A DNA stretch of 14,782 nucleotides from Bacteroidota bacterium (GCA_013202335.1 JABMQR010000040.1:1-14782); one strand, 5' to 3'; positions 4,960-12,504 are shown, counted from the stretch's first letter. Translations and numbers: made by a program. Notes: generated by a model from the letters alone, not told the origin.

Positions 4960-6228
4960 TTGAAAGTTCTAGTTCTAGGATCAGGCGCAAAAGATCATGC
5001 CATAGCGTGGATGTTTTCAAAAAGCAGACGAATTGCCGGACTATTCAGTGCACCAGGTAATGCAGGAACAGCGTTGCTTGGGACAAATCTTCCTGATATT
5101 AATCCATCAGACCCAGAGTCAGTAGCTGCTGCATGCAGGAAATATGATATTTCTTATGTTTTTGCCGGGACAGAGGCTCCTCTGGCTGCCGGAGTTCCAG
5201 ACTATCTCAGATCTCTTGGTATTGCAGCATTCGGAGCATCAAACGCGGCTATGAAATTAGATGGAGACAGGGCTTTTGCAAGAGCTTTTTCTGATCGCTA
5301 TTCAATTCCAACTTCAAAATACTCCAGTTTTTCATCTTTACCTGATTTACAAAACTATCTTGATCAGAATCAGGAAATACGTTTTGTAATAAAGAAAAAT
5401 GAACTTGCCCCCAGTCGAATAATGCTTGACTCTTCAGACCGTGACAAGCTTCTTGCTTTTGCAAGCGGGCTGCTTAAAAACGGCAATATTATCGTAGAAG
5501 AACATTTAAAAGGAATGGCAATCACCCTTACTGTCCTTATCGATGAAAAGGGGTATATGCTTCTTCCCGTCTGTTCTGATTATACCAAAGCAAGCGAACA
5601 GGATCAGGGAGCAGCAACCGGCGGTATGGGATCTATTTGTCCGGTTCCTGTATTAAAGGAAAATCTTCAGGATCAGATCATCAATCATATTATTGAACCG
5701 ACTGTTGAAGGGATGAAAAAAGAGGGAATGTCTTATAAAGGGGTATTGATCTTCAGCATCATTCTTACTACTGACGGACCTAAATTAGTAGATTATCATG
5801 TCCGGTTTAATGATCCCGCAACTCAGGCAATGGCACCGCTGATTCAATCAGATTTTCTCGATATTATTGAGGCTCTGCAAAATCAGAATATTGAAAATTT
5901 TAATCTGGAGATTTCAAATCAATCAGCCGTAGCAGTTGTTGTGGCCAGTCAGGGATACCCGGAAAACCCGGTAATCGAACGAGAGGTATCTGAGCTCCCC
6001 TTCTTCTCAAAAAATGCTATTGTCTACAACTCAGCAATGTTGTTCTATGGTGCAGCAAGAGAATCAGAAAATAAGCTGATTACAAACGGCGGCCGTTGCT
6101 TTTCCGTAGTGGGTTTGGGTACAAATATTATTGAGGCAAATTCCCGGGCATACTCCTATATCAAAGATATTCGCTTTGAAGGAGCCTGGTATCGTAAAGA
6201 TATTGGTAATAAGTTTTTCGAAGATTAA
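4960..6228 (+). CDS. purD: PurD-like ATP-grasp protein (divergent GAR synthetase)
   Basis: A 422-residue protein collinear with phosphoribosylamine-glycine ligase (second step of purine synthesis; about 420-430 residues). Recognisable parts: MKVLVLGSGAKDHAIAW (1-17), AGTEAPLAAG (69-78), IEEH-like IIVEEHLKG (177-185), TGGMGSICPVP (220-230), YKGVL (259-263), RFNDPATQ (282-289) and the C-terminal NGGRCFSVVGLG and YRKDIG. Key positions differ from PurD: the KADGLAAGKGV loop reads KKNELAPSRIM (145-155), EFN reads DYH (278-280), and GDPET reads NDPAT. The TTG at 4960 is supported by AGGGGGG nine bases upstream and by the family N-terminus. No other purine genes are nearby. Either a strongly drifted PurD or a relative with a new role. 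Confidence 0.75.
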   Translation: MKVLVLGSGAKDHAIAWMFSKSRRIAGLFSAPGNAGTALLGTNLPDINPSDPESVAAACRKYDISYVFAGTEAPLAAGVPDYLRSLGIAAFGASNAAMKLDGDRAFARAFSDRYSIPTSKYSSFSSLPDLQNYLDQNQEIRFVIKKNELAPSRIMLDSSDRDKLLAFASGLLKNGNIIVEEHLKGMAITLTVLIDEKGYMLLPVCSDYTKASEQDQGAATGGMGSICPVPVLKENLQDQIINHIIEPTVEGMKKEGMSYKGVLIFSIILTTDGPKLVDYHVRFNDPATQAMAPLIQSDFLDIIEALQNQNIENFNLEISNQSAVAVVVASQGYPENPVIEREVSELPFFSKNAIVYNSAMLFYGAARESENKLITNGGRCFSVVGLGTNIIEANSRAYSYIKDIRFEGAWYRKDIGNKFFED

Positions 6229-6242
6229 GATAGACAGGCTGG

Positions 6243-6277
6243 TGGTGTCATAACAACCAAAAAGTGACTCGACACCA
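6243..6277. terminator. Inverted repeat between convergent genes
   Basis: TGGTGTC (6243-6249) pairs with GACACCA (6271-6277) around a 21-nt loop in the 51-bp gap between the converging purD-like gene and rlmB. It has no strong T-run on either side. A bidirectional terminator is the simplest reading, but a weak one. Confidence 0.35.
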
Positions 6278-6279
6278 GA

Positions 6280-7011
6280 TCATTTCTGCTGACGCTGAAT
6301 TTCATACATCATTATTCCGGCTGCCACTGATATATTTAATGAATCAATATGTCCGGATGTTGGTATTGATACTACCCTGTCACAAGTTTCCAGAACAAGC
6401 CGGCTGAGACCTTTTCCTTCAGCACCAAGAACTACCACTGTCTTCCCTGTCATATTCACCGAGGAAATAGCTTCACCATTCATATCGGCACCATAGACCC
6501 AAAACCCTTGTTCTTTCAACAACTCAAGTGCTCTTACCAGGCTTGGTACGATGGTATAAGGAACATACTCAGCAGCACCGGAAGATACTTTGAATACCGT
6601 CTGATTAACCTGTGCACTTCTTCTTTCCGGAAGCAGCAGTAAATCAATCGAAAACAAATCTGCACTACGCATTACTGCACCAAGATTCTGTGGATCAGTA
6701 ACCCCGTCCAAAACAACAACGACAGACCTTTCTGCATTTTTACTGGCTGCAAGGAATCCCGCAAAACTGGTATTTTTAGTTTTCGTTTTCCCACCGGGGA
6801 TCATTAGGGCTGCCCCACGATGGCTCCGGTCTTCTGAAAGAGAGTCGAGATCTTTTTCACTTGCTGATCGAACTGTGATATTTAACGACAAAGCCAGCTT
6901 TTCCAACTGCTCATTTCTTTTATGACTTTTTTTGTGCAAATGGAGTTCTGCCCCGGGATATTTTCCCTTTAAGGCCTCCTCAATCGCATGATATCCAATA
7001 ATTATTCTCAT
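6280..7011 (-). CDS. rlmB: 23S rRNA (guanosine-2'-O-)-methyltransferase RlmB
   Basis: A 243-residue SpoU/TrmH-family protein. The N-terminal L30e-like substrate domain starts IIGYHAIEEALKG. The SAM-binding trefoil-knot domain (about 95-243) has motif 1 LDGVTDPQNLGAVMRSAD (N109, R115), motif 2 VVLGAEGKGLS (E198) and motif 3 IPTSGHIDSLNISVAAGI (N226). RlmB methylates the 2'-OH of G2251 (E. coli numbering) in the P-loop of 23S rRNA. I chose ATG 7011 because MRIIIGYHAI fits the family; the frame is open to 7074, but that part overlaps the end of dnaJ. The start lies 4 nt after the dnaJ stop, so translation is probably coupled and the gene shares the chaperone operon. A related tRNA 2'-O-methyltransferase is less likely. 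Confidence 0.88.
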   Translation of the reverse strand: MRIIIGYHAIEEALKGKYPGAELHLHKKSHKRNEQLEKLALSLNITVRSASEKDLDSLSEDRSHRGAALMIPGGKTKTKNTSFAGFLAASKNAERSVVVVLDGVTDPQNLGAVMRSADLFSIDLLLLPERRSAQVNQTVFKVSSGAAEYVPYTIVPSLVRALELLKEQGFWVYGADMNGEAISSVNMTGKTVVVLGAEGKGLSRLVLETCDRVVSIPTSGHIDSLNISVAAGIMMYEIQRQQK

Positions 7012-7015
7012 ATAC

Positions 7016-8146
7016 TTACATGTCTTCCAATGGGACCGGATCCGGTGCGGAATCTTCACCAAGCACATCGGCAAGCTCTCGCATTAAGGCTTTTGCTTTC
7101 ATGGAAAGGCGTTTAGGGGTCTCAATTTGAAGTTTTATATACATATCACCTCTATGATCCTTACTACTAAGGTAGGGAACGCCTCTCCCTTTAACACGAA
7201 GCATTTTACCAGACTGTACACCAGACGGAATTTTTACTTTAATCCGTATGCCATCAATTGTTTGAACTTCAATATCCCCGCCAAGTGAAGACTGGGTCAT
7301 TGAGATCGGAATAACACAATAAAGATCATTTCCATCCCGTTCAAAATATTTATGTGCCCGAACCGTAACATAGACATAGAGATCACCTGCAGATCCGCCA
7401 TTGGGTCCTGCATCTCCCTGTCCTGCCAGGCTTATACGTTTACCGGTAGCCATTCCAGCCGGAATATTTACCTTTATTTTTTGTTGTTTTTTAGCAAGCC
7501 CCGAACCTCTGCAGGAACTGCATGGATGTTCAATTACATACCCTTCTCCACCGCATGACGGACATGCAGATGCAATTGAGAAGAACCCTGAGTTTCTGCG
7601 AACCTGACCGGAACCACCACAGGAAGAACAAACTGATCGTTTGGAACCTGATTCGGCACCTGTACCGCCGCAGCTGGAACATGCCACATTATGGATGTAG
7701 GAGATTTCAGCTTTTTTACCGAAAACGGCATCCTTAAAATCTATGTCCAGATTGTAACGAAGGTTTGCTCCGCGTGCCGATCCACCGCTCTCTCTCCCCC
7801 CACGGGATCGTCCGCCGCTGCCACCACCAAAAAACGAGTCAAAGATTCCGCCAAAGTCACCAAAGATATCACTAAAATCTCTAAATACTGTGGAATAGTC
7901 ATGAGAACCGCCGTTCATGCCGTCAAGTCCGGCAAATCCAAACTGATCATAGGTAGATCTTTTCTGAGGATTGCTTAATACTTCGTACGATTCGGTTGCT
8001 TCCTTAAATCTGCTTTCAGCCTCAGAATCTCCAGGATTCTTATCCGGATGATACTTAATAGCGAGTTTTCTATATGCTTTTTTTATCTCATCTGCAGTTG
8101 CGTCTTTTTGAACACTTAAAACTTCGTAATAATCCCGTTTTGCCAA
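7016..8146 (-). CDS. dnaJ: Chaperone DnaJ (Hsp40)
   Basis: A type I J-protein, 376 residues from TTG 8146, that stimulates DnaK ATPase and delivers clients. Order: J domain (about 1-68) with HPD at 33-35; Gly/Phe-rich region (about 70-125); four zinc-binding repeats [24 protein letters not shown] and CSSCRGSG (about 156-216); then the substrate-binding beta domains. Start choice: the frame also opens at GTG 8155, but its GAGG is only 2 nt away, whereas TTG 8146 gives the typical [10 protein letters not shown] with GAGG 11 nt upstream. Both spacings are imperfect, so the start is uncertain by three codons. Preceded by a terminator-like hairpin, and followed at 4 nt by rlmB. Confidence 0.95.
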   Translation of the reverse strand: MAKRDYYEVLSVQKDATADEIKKAYRKLAIKYHPDKNPGDSEAESRFKEATESYEVLSNPQKRSTYDQFGFAGLDGMNGGSHDYSTVFRDFSDIFGDFGGIFDSFFGGGSGGRSRGGRESGGSARGANLRYNLDIDFKDAVFGKKAEISYIHNVACSSCGGTGAESGSKRSVCSSCGGSGQVRRNSGFFSIASACPSCGGEGYVIEHPCSSCRGSGLAKKQQKIKVNIPAGMATGKRISLAGQGDAGPNGGSAGDLYVYVTVRAHKYFERDGNDLYCVIPISMTQSSLGGDIEVQTIDGIRIKVKIPSGVQSGKMLRVKGRGVPYLSSKDHRGDMYIKLQIETPKRLSMKAKALMRELADVLGEDSAPDPVPLEDM

Positions 8147-8204
8147 AGCTGTCACTACCTCTATGTACTAATTTCTGCTATATGTTACTACAGCATTTTT
8201 TCTT

Positions 8205-8224
8205 AAAAAGACCTAAAAAGGTCT
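8205..8224 (-). terminator. Terminator-like hairpin between dnaK and dnaJ
   Basis: On the minus strand AGACCT-TTTT-AGGTCT (8224-8209) is followed by a T-rich tract. It lies about 60 nt before the dnaJ start. A competing pairing, CTAAAAA just upstream with TTTTTAG inside the stem, could block it. I see no clear promoter between this hairpin and dnaJ, so partial read-through from dnaK is the likely way dnaJ is expressed. Confidence 0.5.
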
Positions 8225-8256
8225 GGAATTTTTTTAGAAAGGTTTAAATAAGGCTC

Positions 8257-8272
8257 ACCGAATTCAATCGGT
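8257..8272 (-). repeat. Small inverted repeat, dnaK-dnaJ gap
   Basis: ACCGA-ATTCAA-TCGGT forms a 5-bp stem with a 6-nt loop, between the larger stems at 8205-8224 and 8285-8314. It is modest alone and listed because it is one of three stems filling this 182-bp gap. Confidence 0.3.
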
Positions 8273-8284
8273 TCCGGAGGATAA

Positions 8285-8314
8285 GCCCTTCCTGCATAAT
8301 CGCATTGGAAGGGC
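8285..8314 (-). terminator. GC-rich hairpin after dnaK stop
   Basis: GCCCTTCC (8285-8292) pairs with GGAAGGGC (8307-8314), and TGC/GCA pair inside the loop across a 2-nt bulge. It begins 24 nt downstream of the dnaK stop codon. It lacks a T-run, so 3'-end protection or processing of dnaK mRNA is as likely as termination. Confidence 0.45.
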
Positions 8315-8337
8315 CCAGTATATAATATTACGTTATC

Positions 8338-10275
8338 TTAGTCATCCACAACTTCGAAATCAGCATCCTCAACATTATCATCACCGGATGGTCCTTGTTG
8401 GGACTGATCTCCCGCACCTTCTGCTCCGTCGGTACCTCCGGCGCCTTCTGCACCTGGCTGCTGTTGGTCTGCAGACTGTTTGTATACTTCTTCTGCAAGT
8501 TTGTAAGCTGCCTGCTGCAATGCTTCAGTTTTTGCTTTAATACTCTCTACATCACCAGATTCCAGTGCTGTATTCAGTTCAACTTTAGCCTGCTCGATAG
8601 TTGCCTTGTCTTCATCTGAAATTTTATCACCAAACTCTTTCAGGGATTTGTCAGTCGTGTAGATAAGGTTATCTGCACCATTCCGTGCTTCAATAGTCTC
8701 TCTCTCCTGCTTATCCTCAGCAGCATGCATTTCCGCCTCTTTCACCATCTTCTCAATCTCACTATCGGAGAGACCGGAGGAGGATTCGATTCGAATCTTC
8801 TGTTCTTTTCCAGTTCCCAGATCTTTAGCTGAAACATGCACTATACCATTTGCATCAATATCAAATGTTACTTCAATTTGAGGCACTCCACGAGGCGCTG
8901 AAGGGATACCGATAAGATCAAACTTGCCGAGAGTCCTGTTCATTGAGGCCATTTCACGCTCACCCTGAAGGACGTGTATTGAAACAGCTGTCTGATTATC
9001 AGCTGCAGTTGAGAAGGTTTGACTCTTCCTGGTAGGAATAGTGGTGTTTCTCTCAATTAATTTCGTAAAAACTCCGCCAAGAGTCTCAATTCCTAATGAA
9101 AGAGGAGTTACATCAAGAAGTAGGATATCTTTTACATCACCACCAAGAATTCCACCCTGAATAGCAGCACCCATAGCAACAACTTCATCCGGGTTTACAC
9201 CTCTGTGAGGTTCCTGCTGAAAGAGTTCTTTAACTGCCGCCTGAACAGCTGGAATTCTCGTTGATCCACCAACCAGAATTATCTGATCTATATCCCCAGG
9301 AACAACTCCTGCATCTTTCATAGCCTTTCTGCAGGGTTCTTTTGTTTTCTCAATAAGGTCTTCAACCATCTGTTCAAACTTAGCTCTGGTAAGGTTAATC
9401 TGGAGGTGTTTTGGTCCGGATGCATCTGCTGTGACAAATGGAAGATTAATATCAGTTGACTGGCGGCTGGAAAGCTCTATTTTTGCTTTTTCCGCAGCTT
9501 CACGAAGTCTCTGAAGAGCCATTCTGTCTTTTGAAAGATCTATTCCGGTATCTGCCTTAAAGGAAGATACCAACCAGTCTATTATACGCTGATCAAAATT
9601 ATCTCCACCAAGATGTGTATCACCGTTTGTTGATTTAACCTCAAATACTCCATCACCCAGTTCAAGTACTGAGATATCAAAGGTTCCACCGCCAAGGTCG
9701 TATACAGCTATTTTCTCTTCGTGATTGCTGTCTTTACCAAATCCGTATGCCAGTGAGGCAGCGGTTGGCTCATTTACGATTCTCTTTACTTCAAGTCCGG
9801 CGATCTTTCCTGCATCTTTTGTAGCCTGACGTTGTGCATCGTTAAAGTATGCCGGAACTGTGATAACTGCCTCTGTAACTGACTCACCAAGATAATCCTC
9901 AGCGGTCTGTTTCATTTTCTGCAGTACTGCTGCTGATATTTCCTGAGGTGAATAATCTTTCCCCTGTGCTTCTACACGAACTGTACCACCGGCTGAGTCC
10001 ATTATTTTGTACGGCACCATTTTAATTTCTGAGGGTACTTCTGAATATCTTCTCCCCACAAATCGCTTTATAGAGTAAATTGTGTTCTCTGGATTGGTAA
10101 CAATCTGGTTTTTCGCAGGCTGTCCAACAAGTCGTTCACCTTTAGCGGTGAATCCAACGATTGACGGTGTGGTGCGCTGGCCTTCAGAGTTCTGAATAAC
10201 TACTGGTTCGCCCCCTTCCATTACCGCAACACAAGAGTTTGTAGTTCCTAAATCAATTCCAATGATACGTCCCAT
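8338..10275 (-). CDS. dnaK: Molecular chaperone DnaK (Hsp70)
   Basis: A 645-residue ATP-driven chaperone of standard length. The nucleotide-binding domain has the three Hsp70 signatures: [12 protein letters not shown] (5-16), [16 protein letters not shown] (191-206) and [13 protein letters not shown] (about 335-347). The hydrophobic interdomain linker [11 protein letters not shown] (about 385-395) precedes the substrate-binding beta domain ([16 protein letters not shown]) and the helical lid. The C-terminal tail is Gln/Gly/Asp-rich and ends DADFEVVDD, as is usual for bacterial DnaK. ATG 10275 is preceded by AAGGAG at 8 nt. grpE lies upstream across a 228-bp gap full of inverted repeats; dnaJ lies downstream. 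Confidence 0.98.
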   Translation of the reverse strand: MGRIIGIDLGTTNSCVAVMEGGEPVVIQNSEGQRTTPSIVGFTAKGERLVGQPAKNQIVTNPENTIYSIKRFVGRRYSEVPSEIKMVPYKIMDSAGGTVRVEAQGKDYSPQEISAAVLQKMKQTAEDYLGESVTEAVITVPAYFNDAQRQATKDAGKIAGLEVKRIVNEPTAASLAYGFGKDSNHEEKIAVYDLGGGTFDISVLELGDGVFEVKSTNGDTHLGGDNFDQRIIDWLVSSFKADTGIDLSKDRMALQRLREAAEKAKIELSSRQSTDINLPFVTADASGPKHLQINLTRAKFEQMVEDLIEKTKEPCRKAMKDAGVVPGDIDQIILVGGSTRIPAVQAAVKELFQQEPHRGVNPDEVVAMGAAIQGGILGGDVKDILLLDVTPLSLGIETLGGVFTKLIERNTTIPTRKSQTFSTAADNQTAVSIHVLQGEREMASMNRTLGKFDLIGIPSAPRGVPQIEVTFDIDANGIVHVSAKDLGTGKEQKIRIESSSGLSDSEIEKMVKEAEMHAAEDKQERETIEARNGADNLIYTTDKSLKEFGDKISDEDKATIEQAKVELNTALESGDVESIKAKTEALQQAAYKLAEEVYKQSADQQQPGAEGAGGTDGAEGAGDQSQQGPSGDDNVEDADFEVVDD

Positions 10276-10308
10276 GTATCTGTCTCCTTATCTTCAATTA
10301 TATGTGAG

Positions 10309-10339
10309 GTTCTTTCAAAATTCCTGATTTTGAAAGAAC
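10309..10339 (-). promoter_or_regulatory. 13-bp perfect hairpin upstream of dnaK
   Basis: GTTCTTTCAAAAT (10309-10321) pairs perfectly with ATTTTGAAAGAAC (10327-10339) around a 5-nt loop. It lies about 20 nt before the dnaK Shine-Dalgarno. It does not match the CIRCE consensus. It may be an operator, an RNA stabiliser or a processing site. Confidence 0.45.
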
Positions 10340-10350
10340 GACCTATTAGT

Positions 10351-10417
10351 AAGTTTTTTGATTTTATAATATATACTGATAATATAAGTATATATTATAA
10401 AATTGTTCAAAAAACTT
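10351..10417 (-). repeat. 25-bp inverted repeat, grpE-dnaK gap
   Basis: AAGTTTTTTGA (10351-10361) and the following 14 bases (10362-10375) pair fully with 10389-10402 and 10407-10417, with one 4-nt bulge (10403-10406) and a 13-nt apex. It is the longest stem in the window and very AT-rich. A possible minus-strand promoter, TTGAAC (10410-10405), 18 nt, TATATT (10386-10381), overlaps it and could drive dnaK separately. Confidence 0.5.
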
Positions 10418-10421
10418 AAGA

Positions 10422-10458
10422 AGGAAATTTCATAAAATCGATGATTATTGAATTTCCT
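10422..10458 (-). repeat. Inverted repeat near 3' end of grpE
   Basis: AGGAAATT (10422-10429) pairs with AATTTCCT (10451-10458) around a 21-nt loop. A small TATAAA-CATT-TTTATA stem and a GC-rich GCCAATT/AACCGGC-type stem lie between it and the grpE stop at 10504. Together they make a stack of structures after grpE. Confidence 0.35.
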
Positions 10459-10503
10459 CATGTTATAAACATTTTTATAGCCAATTCCGGAACCGGCTCA
10501 ATA

Positions 10504-11169
10504 TTATTTTGCTTTTTTCCCGACTTTCTTTTTTACTTCTTTCGCTTTAACTCTTACCTCTTCTGCCGCAGGGATTCCCACTTTAACTTTAGCGTGGCGC
10601 AATACCCGGTCATGGAGAAAGTAACCTTTCTGATAATCCTCAATGATAGTCTGGGTCGTACAGGCCTCACACTCTTCCATCATCAGAGCTTCATGCTCCT
10701 GGGGATCAAACTCTTTCCCCACGGTATCCATTCTTTTCAGACCCCAGTCTCGTTCCAGCATGCCGACAAATTGTTTCTCTATCAAGCGAAATCCTGAAAG
10801 AAAGCTGTCGAAATCCTTTGAACTTTCAGCAGATCCAATTGCCCGTTCAAAATCATCAATTACCGAAACCAGATTGGAGAGAAGGTTTGAATTTGCATAT
10901 TTAATTGCATCTTCTTTCTCCCTGAACATCCTCTTTCTAAAGTTGTCAAAATCTGCCTGTTTTCTGAGAAGCTGATCTTTCAAATCAGTATTATCACTCT
11001 CCAACTTCTCTACAGTTTCCTGCAATTGTAATAATTCCTGCTCTTCCTGTGTAAGAGCGTCAGCCTCAACAGTAAATTCCTTTTCAGAAGTTTCCTGTTT
11101 TTCTTCAGCAGCAGATTCCAAAGTTTCCTCTTCTCCTGCTGCAGCTGCCTGTTCCTTCTCTTCAGCCAT
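10504..11169 (-). CDS. grpE: Nucleotide exchange factor GrpE
   Basis: A 221-residue co-chaperone that releases ADP from DnaK. An acidic, Ala/Glu-rich N-terminus (1-45) leads into a long coiled coil (about 45-110, including LRKQADFDNFRKRMFREKED), then the four-helix part and the C-terminal beta domain with the GrpE signature FDPQEHEAL (154-162) and GYFLHDRVLRHAKVKV (182-197). The lysine-rich tail KAKEVKKKVGKKAK extends past the usual end. ATG 11169 is preceded by AGGGGA at about 5 nt. First gene of the chaperone cluster grpE-dnaK-dnaJ-rlmB; hrcA is not present and no CIRCE was found. Confidence 0.97.
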   Translation of the reverse strand: MAEEKEQAAAAGEEETLESAAEEKQETSEKEFTVEADALTQEEQELLQLQETVEKLESDNTDLKDQLLRKQADFDNFRKRMFREKEDAIKYANSNLLSNLVSVIDDFERAIGSAESSKDFDSFLSGFRLIEKQFVGMLERDWGLKRMDTVGKEFDPQEHEALMMEECEACTTQTIIEDYQKGYFLHDRVLRHAKVKVGIPAAEEVRVKAKEVKKKVGKKAK

Positions 11170-11232
11170 CTATATCCCCTATACATATAATAAGCCCAGT
11201 AATATATTCTGAGCATCTTTTATAGAAAAGAG

Positions 11233-11264
11233 GCTCTATCAAAAATACCCATTCTTGACAGAGC
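11233..11264 (-). promoter_or_regulatory. Leader hairpin of grpE, proximal
   Basis: GCTCTATCAA (11233-11242) pairs with TTGACAGAGC (11255-11264) with a single mismatch and a 12-nt loop. On the minus strand it is followed by CTCTTTTCT, so it has terminator character about 60 nt before the grpE start. Confidence 0.45.
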
Positions 11265-11270
11265 TACACC

Positions 11271-11301
11271 TTAGAATAAGATGTTTCACATCTTATTCTA
11301 A
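11271..11301 (-). promoter_or_regulatory. Leader hairpin of grpE, 13-bp perfect stem
   Basis: TTAGAATAAGATG (11271-11283) pairs perfectly with CATCTTATTCTAA (11289-11301) around a 5-nt loop. It lies directly downstream, in transcription order, of the T-tracted hairpin at 11302-11322. Confidence 0.5.
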
Positions 11302-11322
11302 AAAAGTATGTATTGCATACTT
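11302..11322 (-). terminator. Hairpin with T-run upstream of grpE
   Basis: On the minus strand AAGTATG-CAATA-CATACTT is followed by TTTT, the shape of an intrinsic terminator with an AT-rich stem. It could end transcripts of the coiled-coil gene (stop at 11424), or act as an attenuator if grpE starts at the promoter at 11356-11385. Confidence 0.5.
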
Positions 11323-11355
11323 CTGTTACCACGCAGGTATCCTAACTGCACCCTA

Positions 11356-11385
11356 AACATACTAAGATAGTTTTACTGGCGTCAA
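11356..11385 (-). promoter_or_regulatory. Possible sigma70-type promoter for grpE
   Basis: On the minus strand TTGACG (11385-11380), an 18-nt spacer and TATGTT (11361-11356). Transcription from here would give a leader of about 180 nt that contains all three stems at 11233-11322. The -10 is a moderate match. Confidence 0.4.
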
Positions 11386-11423
11386 GTAATTTAATAATTT
11401 AGATCTCTTTTTCAGTATTTTTT

Positions 11424-12386
11424 TTATGATTCAGTAAAGTCAATCAATTCAAGGATTAATTCCACCTCACCCCGGGGAATCCCGGACAATTCTGAAATAC
11501 GGGCGGTATCAAGCCCTTCCTTCCCATAACCCTCAACAATATCGCGTTTAGTCAGTTTTTGTTCGACCTCTTCCGGTTCATCTTCTAAGAAAAAGTCTTC
11601 ATCATCATCCTCAAAATTAATTTCTTCGACAATGTCATCTTCTTCTTCGTCATCGTCGAAAACTGGTTCCGGCTCTGGTTTTGGTTTTGGTTTTAGTTCC
11701 GGCTTCGGTTCAGGCTCAGGTTCCAGCTCCGGTTCCGGAGTGGCTGTCTTCTGCAACTCAACAGCTTCTGCTTTACTGGTAATAATTTCAACAGCATTCT
11801 CAGTAGCTGTTAAGATCCTGAAATCAGCAGCTTCAAGCTTTTCTCCAACTTCCCGTGTAAAGCTGTCAATACACTCTACACGTGACTTTTCTACCTGTTC
11901 AGAGACCTCACCATCAAGTAAGATTATTCGTTCCTCCAGCGCAGCTGTCTCCCGGGTAAAAGCCTCAACCTTTTTCTCCATTTCCTCAATAGTCTCTGTT
12001 TCAGCTTTCAGCTTTTGCAACCGTTTTTCTGCTTTTTGGGTAAGAGTACTCAATTCATTTAATATGCGGTGATAATGTGATGTATATGACTGAAGTTTCT
12101 GAAGATCATCAGCATGCCGGTCAAGCTCCGACAAAGATCCATTTACTTTCTTCAAAAGAGTATTAACGGTGATTTCATGACCCTGCACAGAGTCTTCCAT
12201 GGACTCTACCGTGGTACGCATTTTTTTGAACTTCTCATCAAGTTCTACCTGCATATTTTCCATAAGTGTTTTCACGAGATGGATTTGCCGGTCCTTTTTA
12301 TCCAGTTGCCGGTAAAAGATAATAATAAAAATGGTAATGAGAAATAGTCCAATATCTATTATAAGAAGAAATTTCGTTGAAATCAT
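11424..12386 (-). CDS. Membrane-anchored coiled-coil protein, DUF2802/SwrB-like C-terminus
   Basis: A 320-residue protein, not a firmly recognised gene. One N-terminal membrane segment (about 5-25, FLLIIDIGLFLITIFIIIFY), then a long predicted coiled coil (about 30-210), a Pro-Glu/Pro-Lys repeat (about 217-241), a very acidic stretch (about 243-275), and a short C-terminal helical module: LTKRDIVEGYGKEGLDTARI followed by SELSGIPRGEVELILELI. That last module resembles the ends of DUF2802, DUF6115 and Bacillus SwrB proteins, some of them tied to flagellar assembly. I chose ATG 12386, with GGAG 6 nt upstream; TTG 12398 is also in frame. The cytoplasmic side likely holds the coil. Role in motility or envelope is inference. 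Confidence 0.7.
   Translation of the reverse strand: MISTKFLLIIDIGLFLITIFIIIFYRQLDKKDRQIHLVKTLMENMQVELDEKFKKMRTTVESMEDSVQGHEITVNTLLKKVNGSLSELDRHADDLQKLQSYTSHYHRILNELSTLTQKAEKRLQKLKAETETIEEMEKKVEAFTRETAALEERIILLDGEVSEQVEKSRVECIDSFTREVGEKLEAADFRILTATENAVEIITSKAEAVELQKTATPEPELEPEPEPKPELKPKPKPEPEPVFDDDEEEDDIVEEINFEDDDEDFFLEDEPEEVEQKLTKRDIVEGYGKEGLDTARISELSGIPRGEVELILELIDFTES
11664..11738. repeat. Degenerate hexamer tandem repeat encoding PE/PK
   Basis: About twelve in-frame copies of a GGTTCC/GGTTTT-type hexamer (plus-strand reading), which encode alternating Pro-Glu and Pro-Lys pairs in the coiled-coil protein. It is a candidate site for copy-number change between strains without frameshift. 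Confidence 0.7.
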
Positions 12387-12432
12387 ACCTCTCTCCAATC
12401 AGTTGATAATTTGAACCAATTCCAGAAATCTA

Positions 12433-12459
12433 AAATTAAATGCATAATTCAATTAATTT
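12433..12459 (-). repeat. AT-rich inverted repeat upstream of coiled-coil gene
   Basis: AAATTAA (12433-12439) and TTAATTT (12453-12459) are perfect inverted repeats with a 13-nt loop, 50-70 bp before the start at 12386. AT-rich, so chance is possible; no convincing promoter was found nearby. Confidence 0.25.
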
Positions 12460-12479
12460 CAGACTTAGGATACTTCATG

Positions 12480-12504
12480 AAATAAAATGCTACGCATTTT
12501 ATTT
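12480..12504 (-). repeat. 11-bp perfect hairpin, HAD gene downstream region
   Basis: AAATAAAATGC (12480-12490) pairs perfectly with GCATTTTATTT (12494-12504) around a 3-nt loop. It follows the T-tracted hairpin at 12505-12526 in transcription order. Confidence 0.5.

Noticed and set aside
4960..6228. purD-like gene as a frameshifted pseudogene
   Set aside because: One uninterrupted frame matches PurD from the first to the last motif; changes are substitutions at specific sites, not disruptions.
10309..10339. CIRCE operator upstream of dnaK
   Set aside because: The perfect inverted repeat has arms unrelated to TTAGCACTC/GAGTGCTAA and a 5-nt rather than 9-nt spacer.
10441..10797. 118-codon plus-strand frame over the 3' end of grpE
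   Set aside because: It lies antisense to a clear grpE and has no family features; a shadow frame.
11255..11286. Plus-strand promoter TTGACA-N16-TAAGAT
   Set aside because: Both boxes are arms of the grpE leader hairpins, and no plus-strand gene follows. The match is better explained by the stems.
11632..12072. 146-codon Ser-rich plus-strand frame opposite the coiled-coil gene
   Set aside because: Its composition (runs of Ser and Gly-Ser/Gly-Phe pairs) is the reverse complement of the PE/PK and acidic repeats; no ribosome-binding site and no family likeness.
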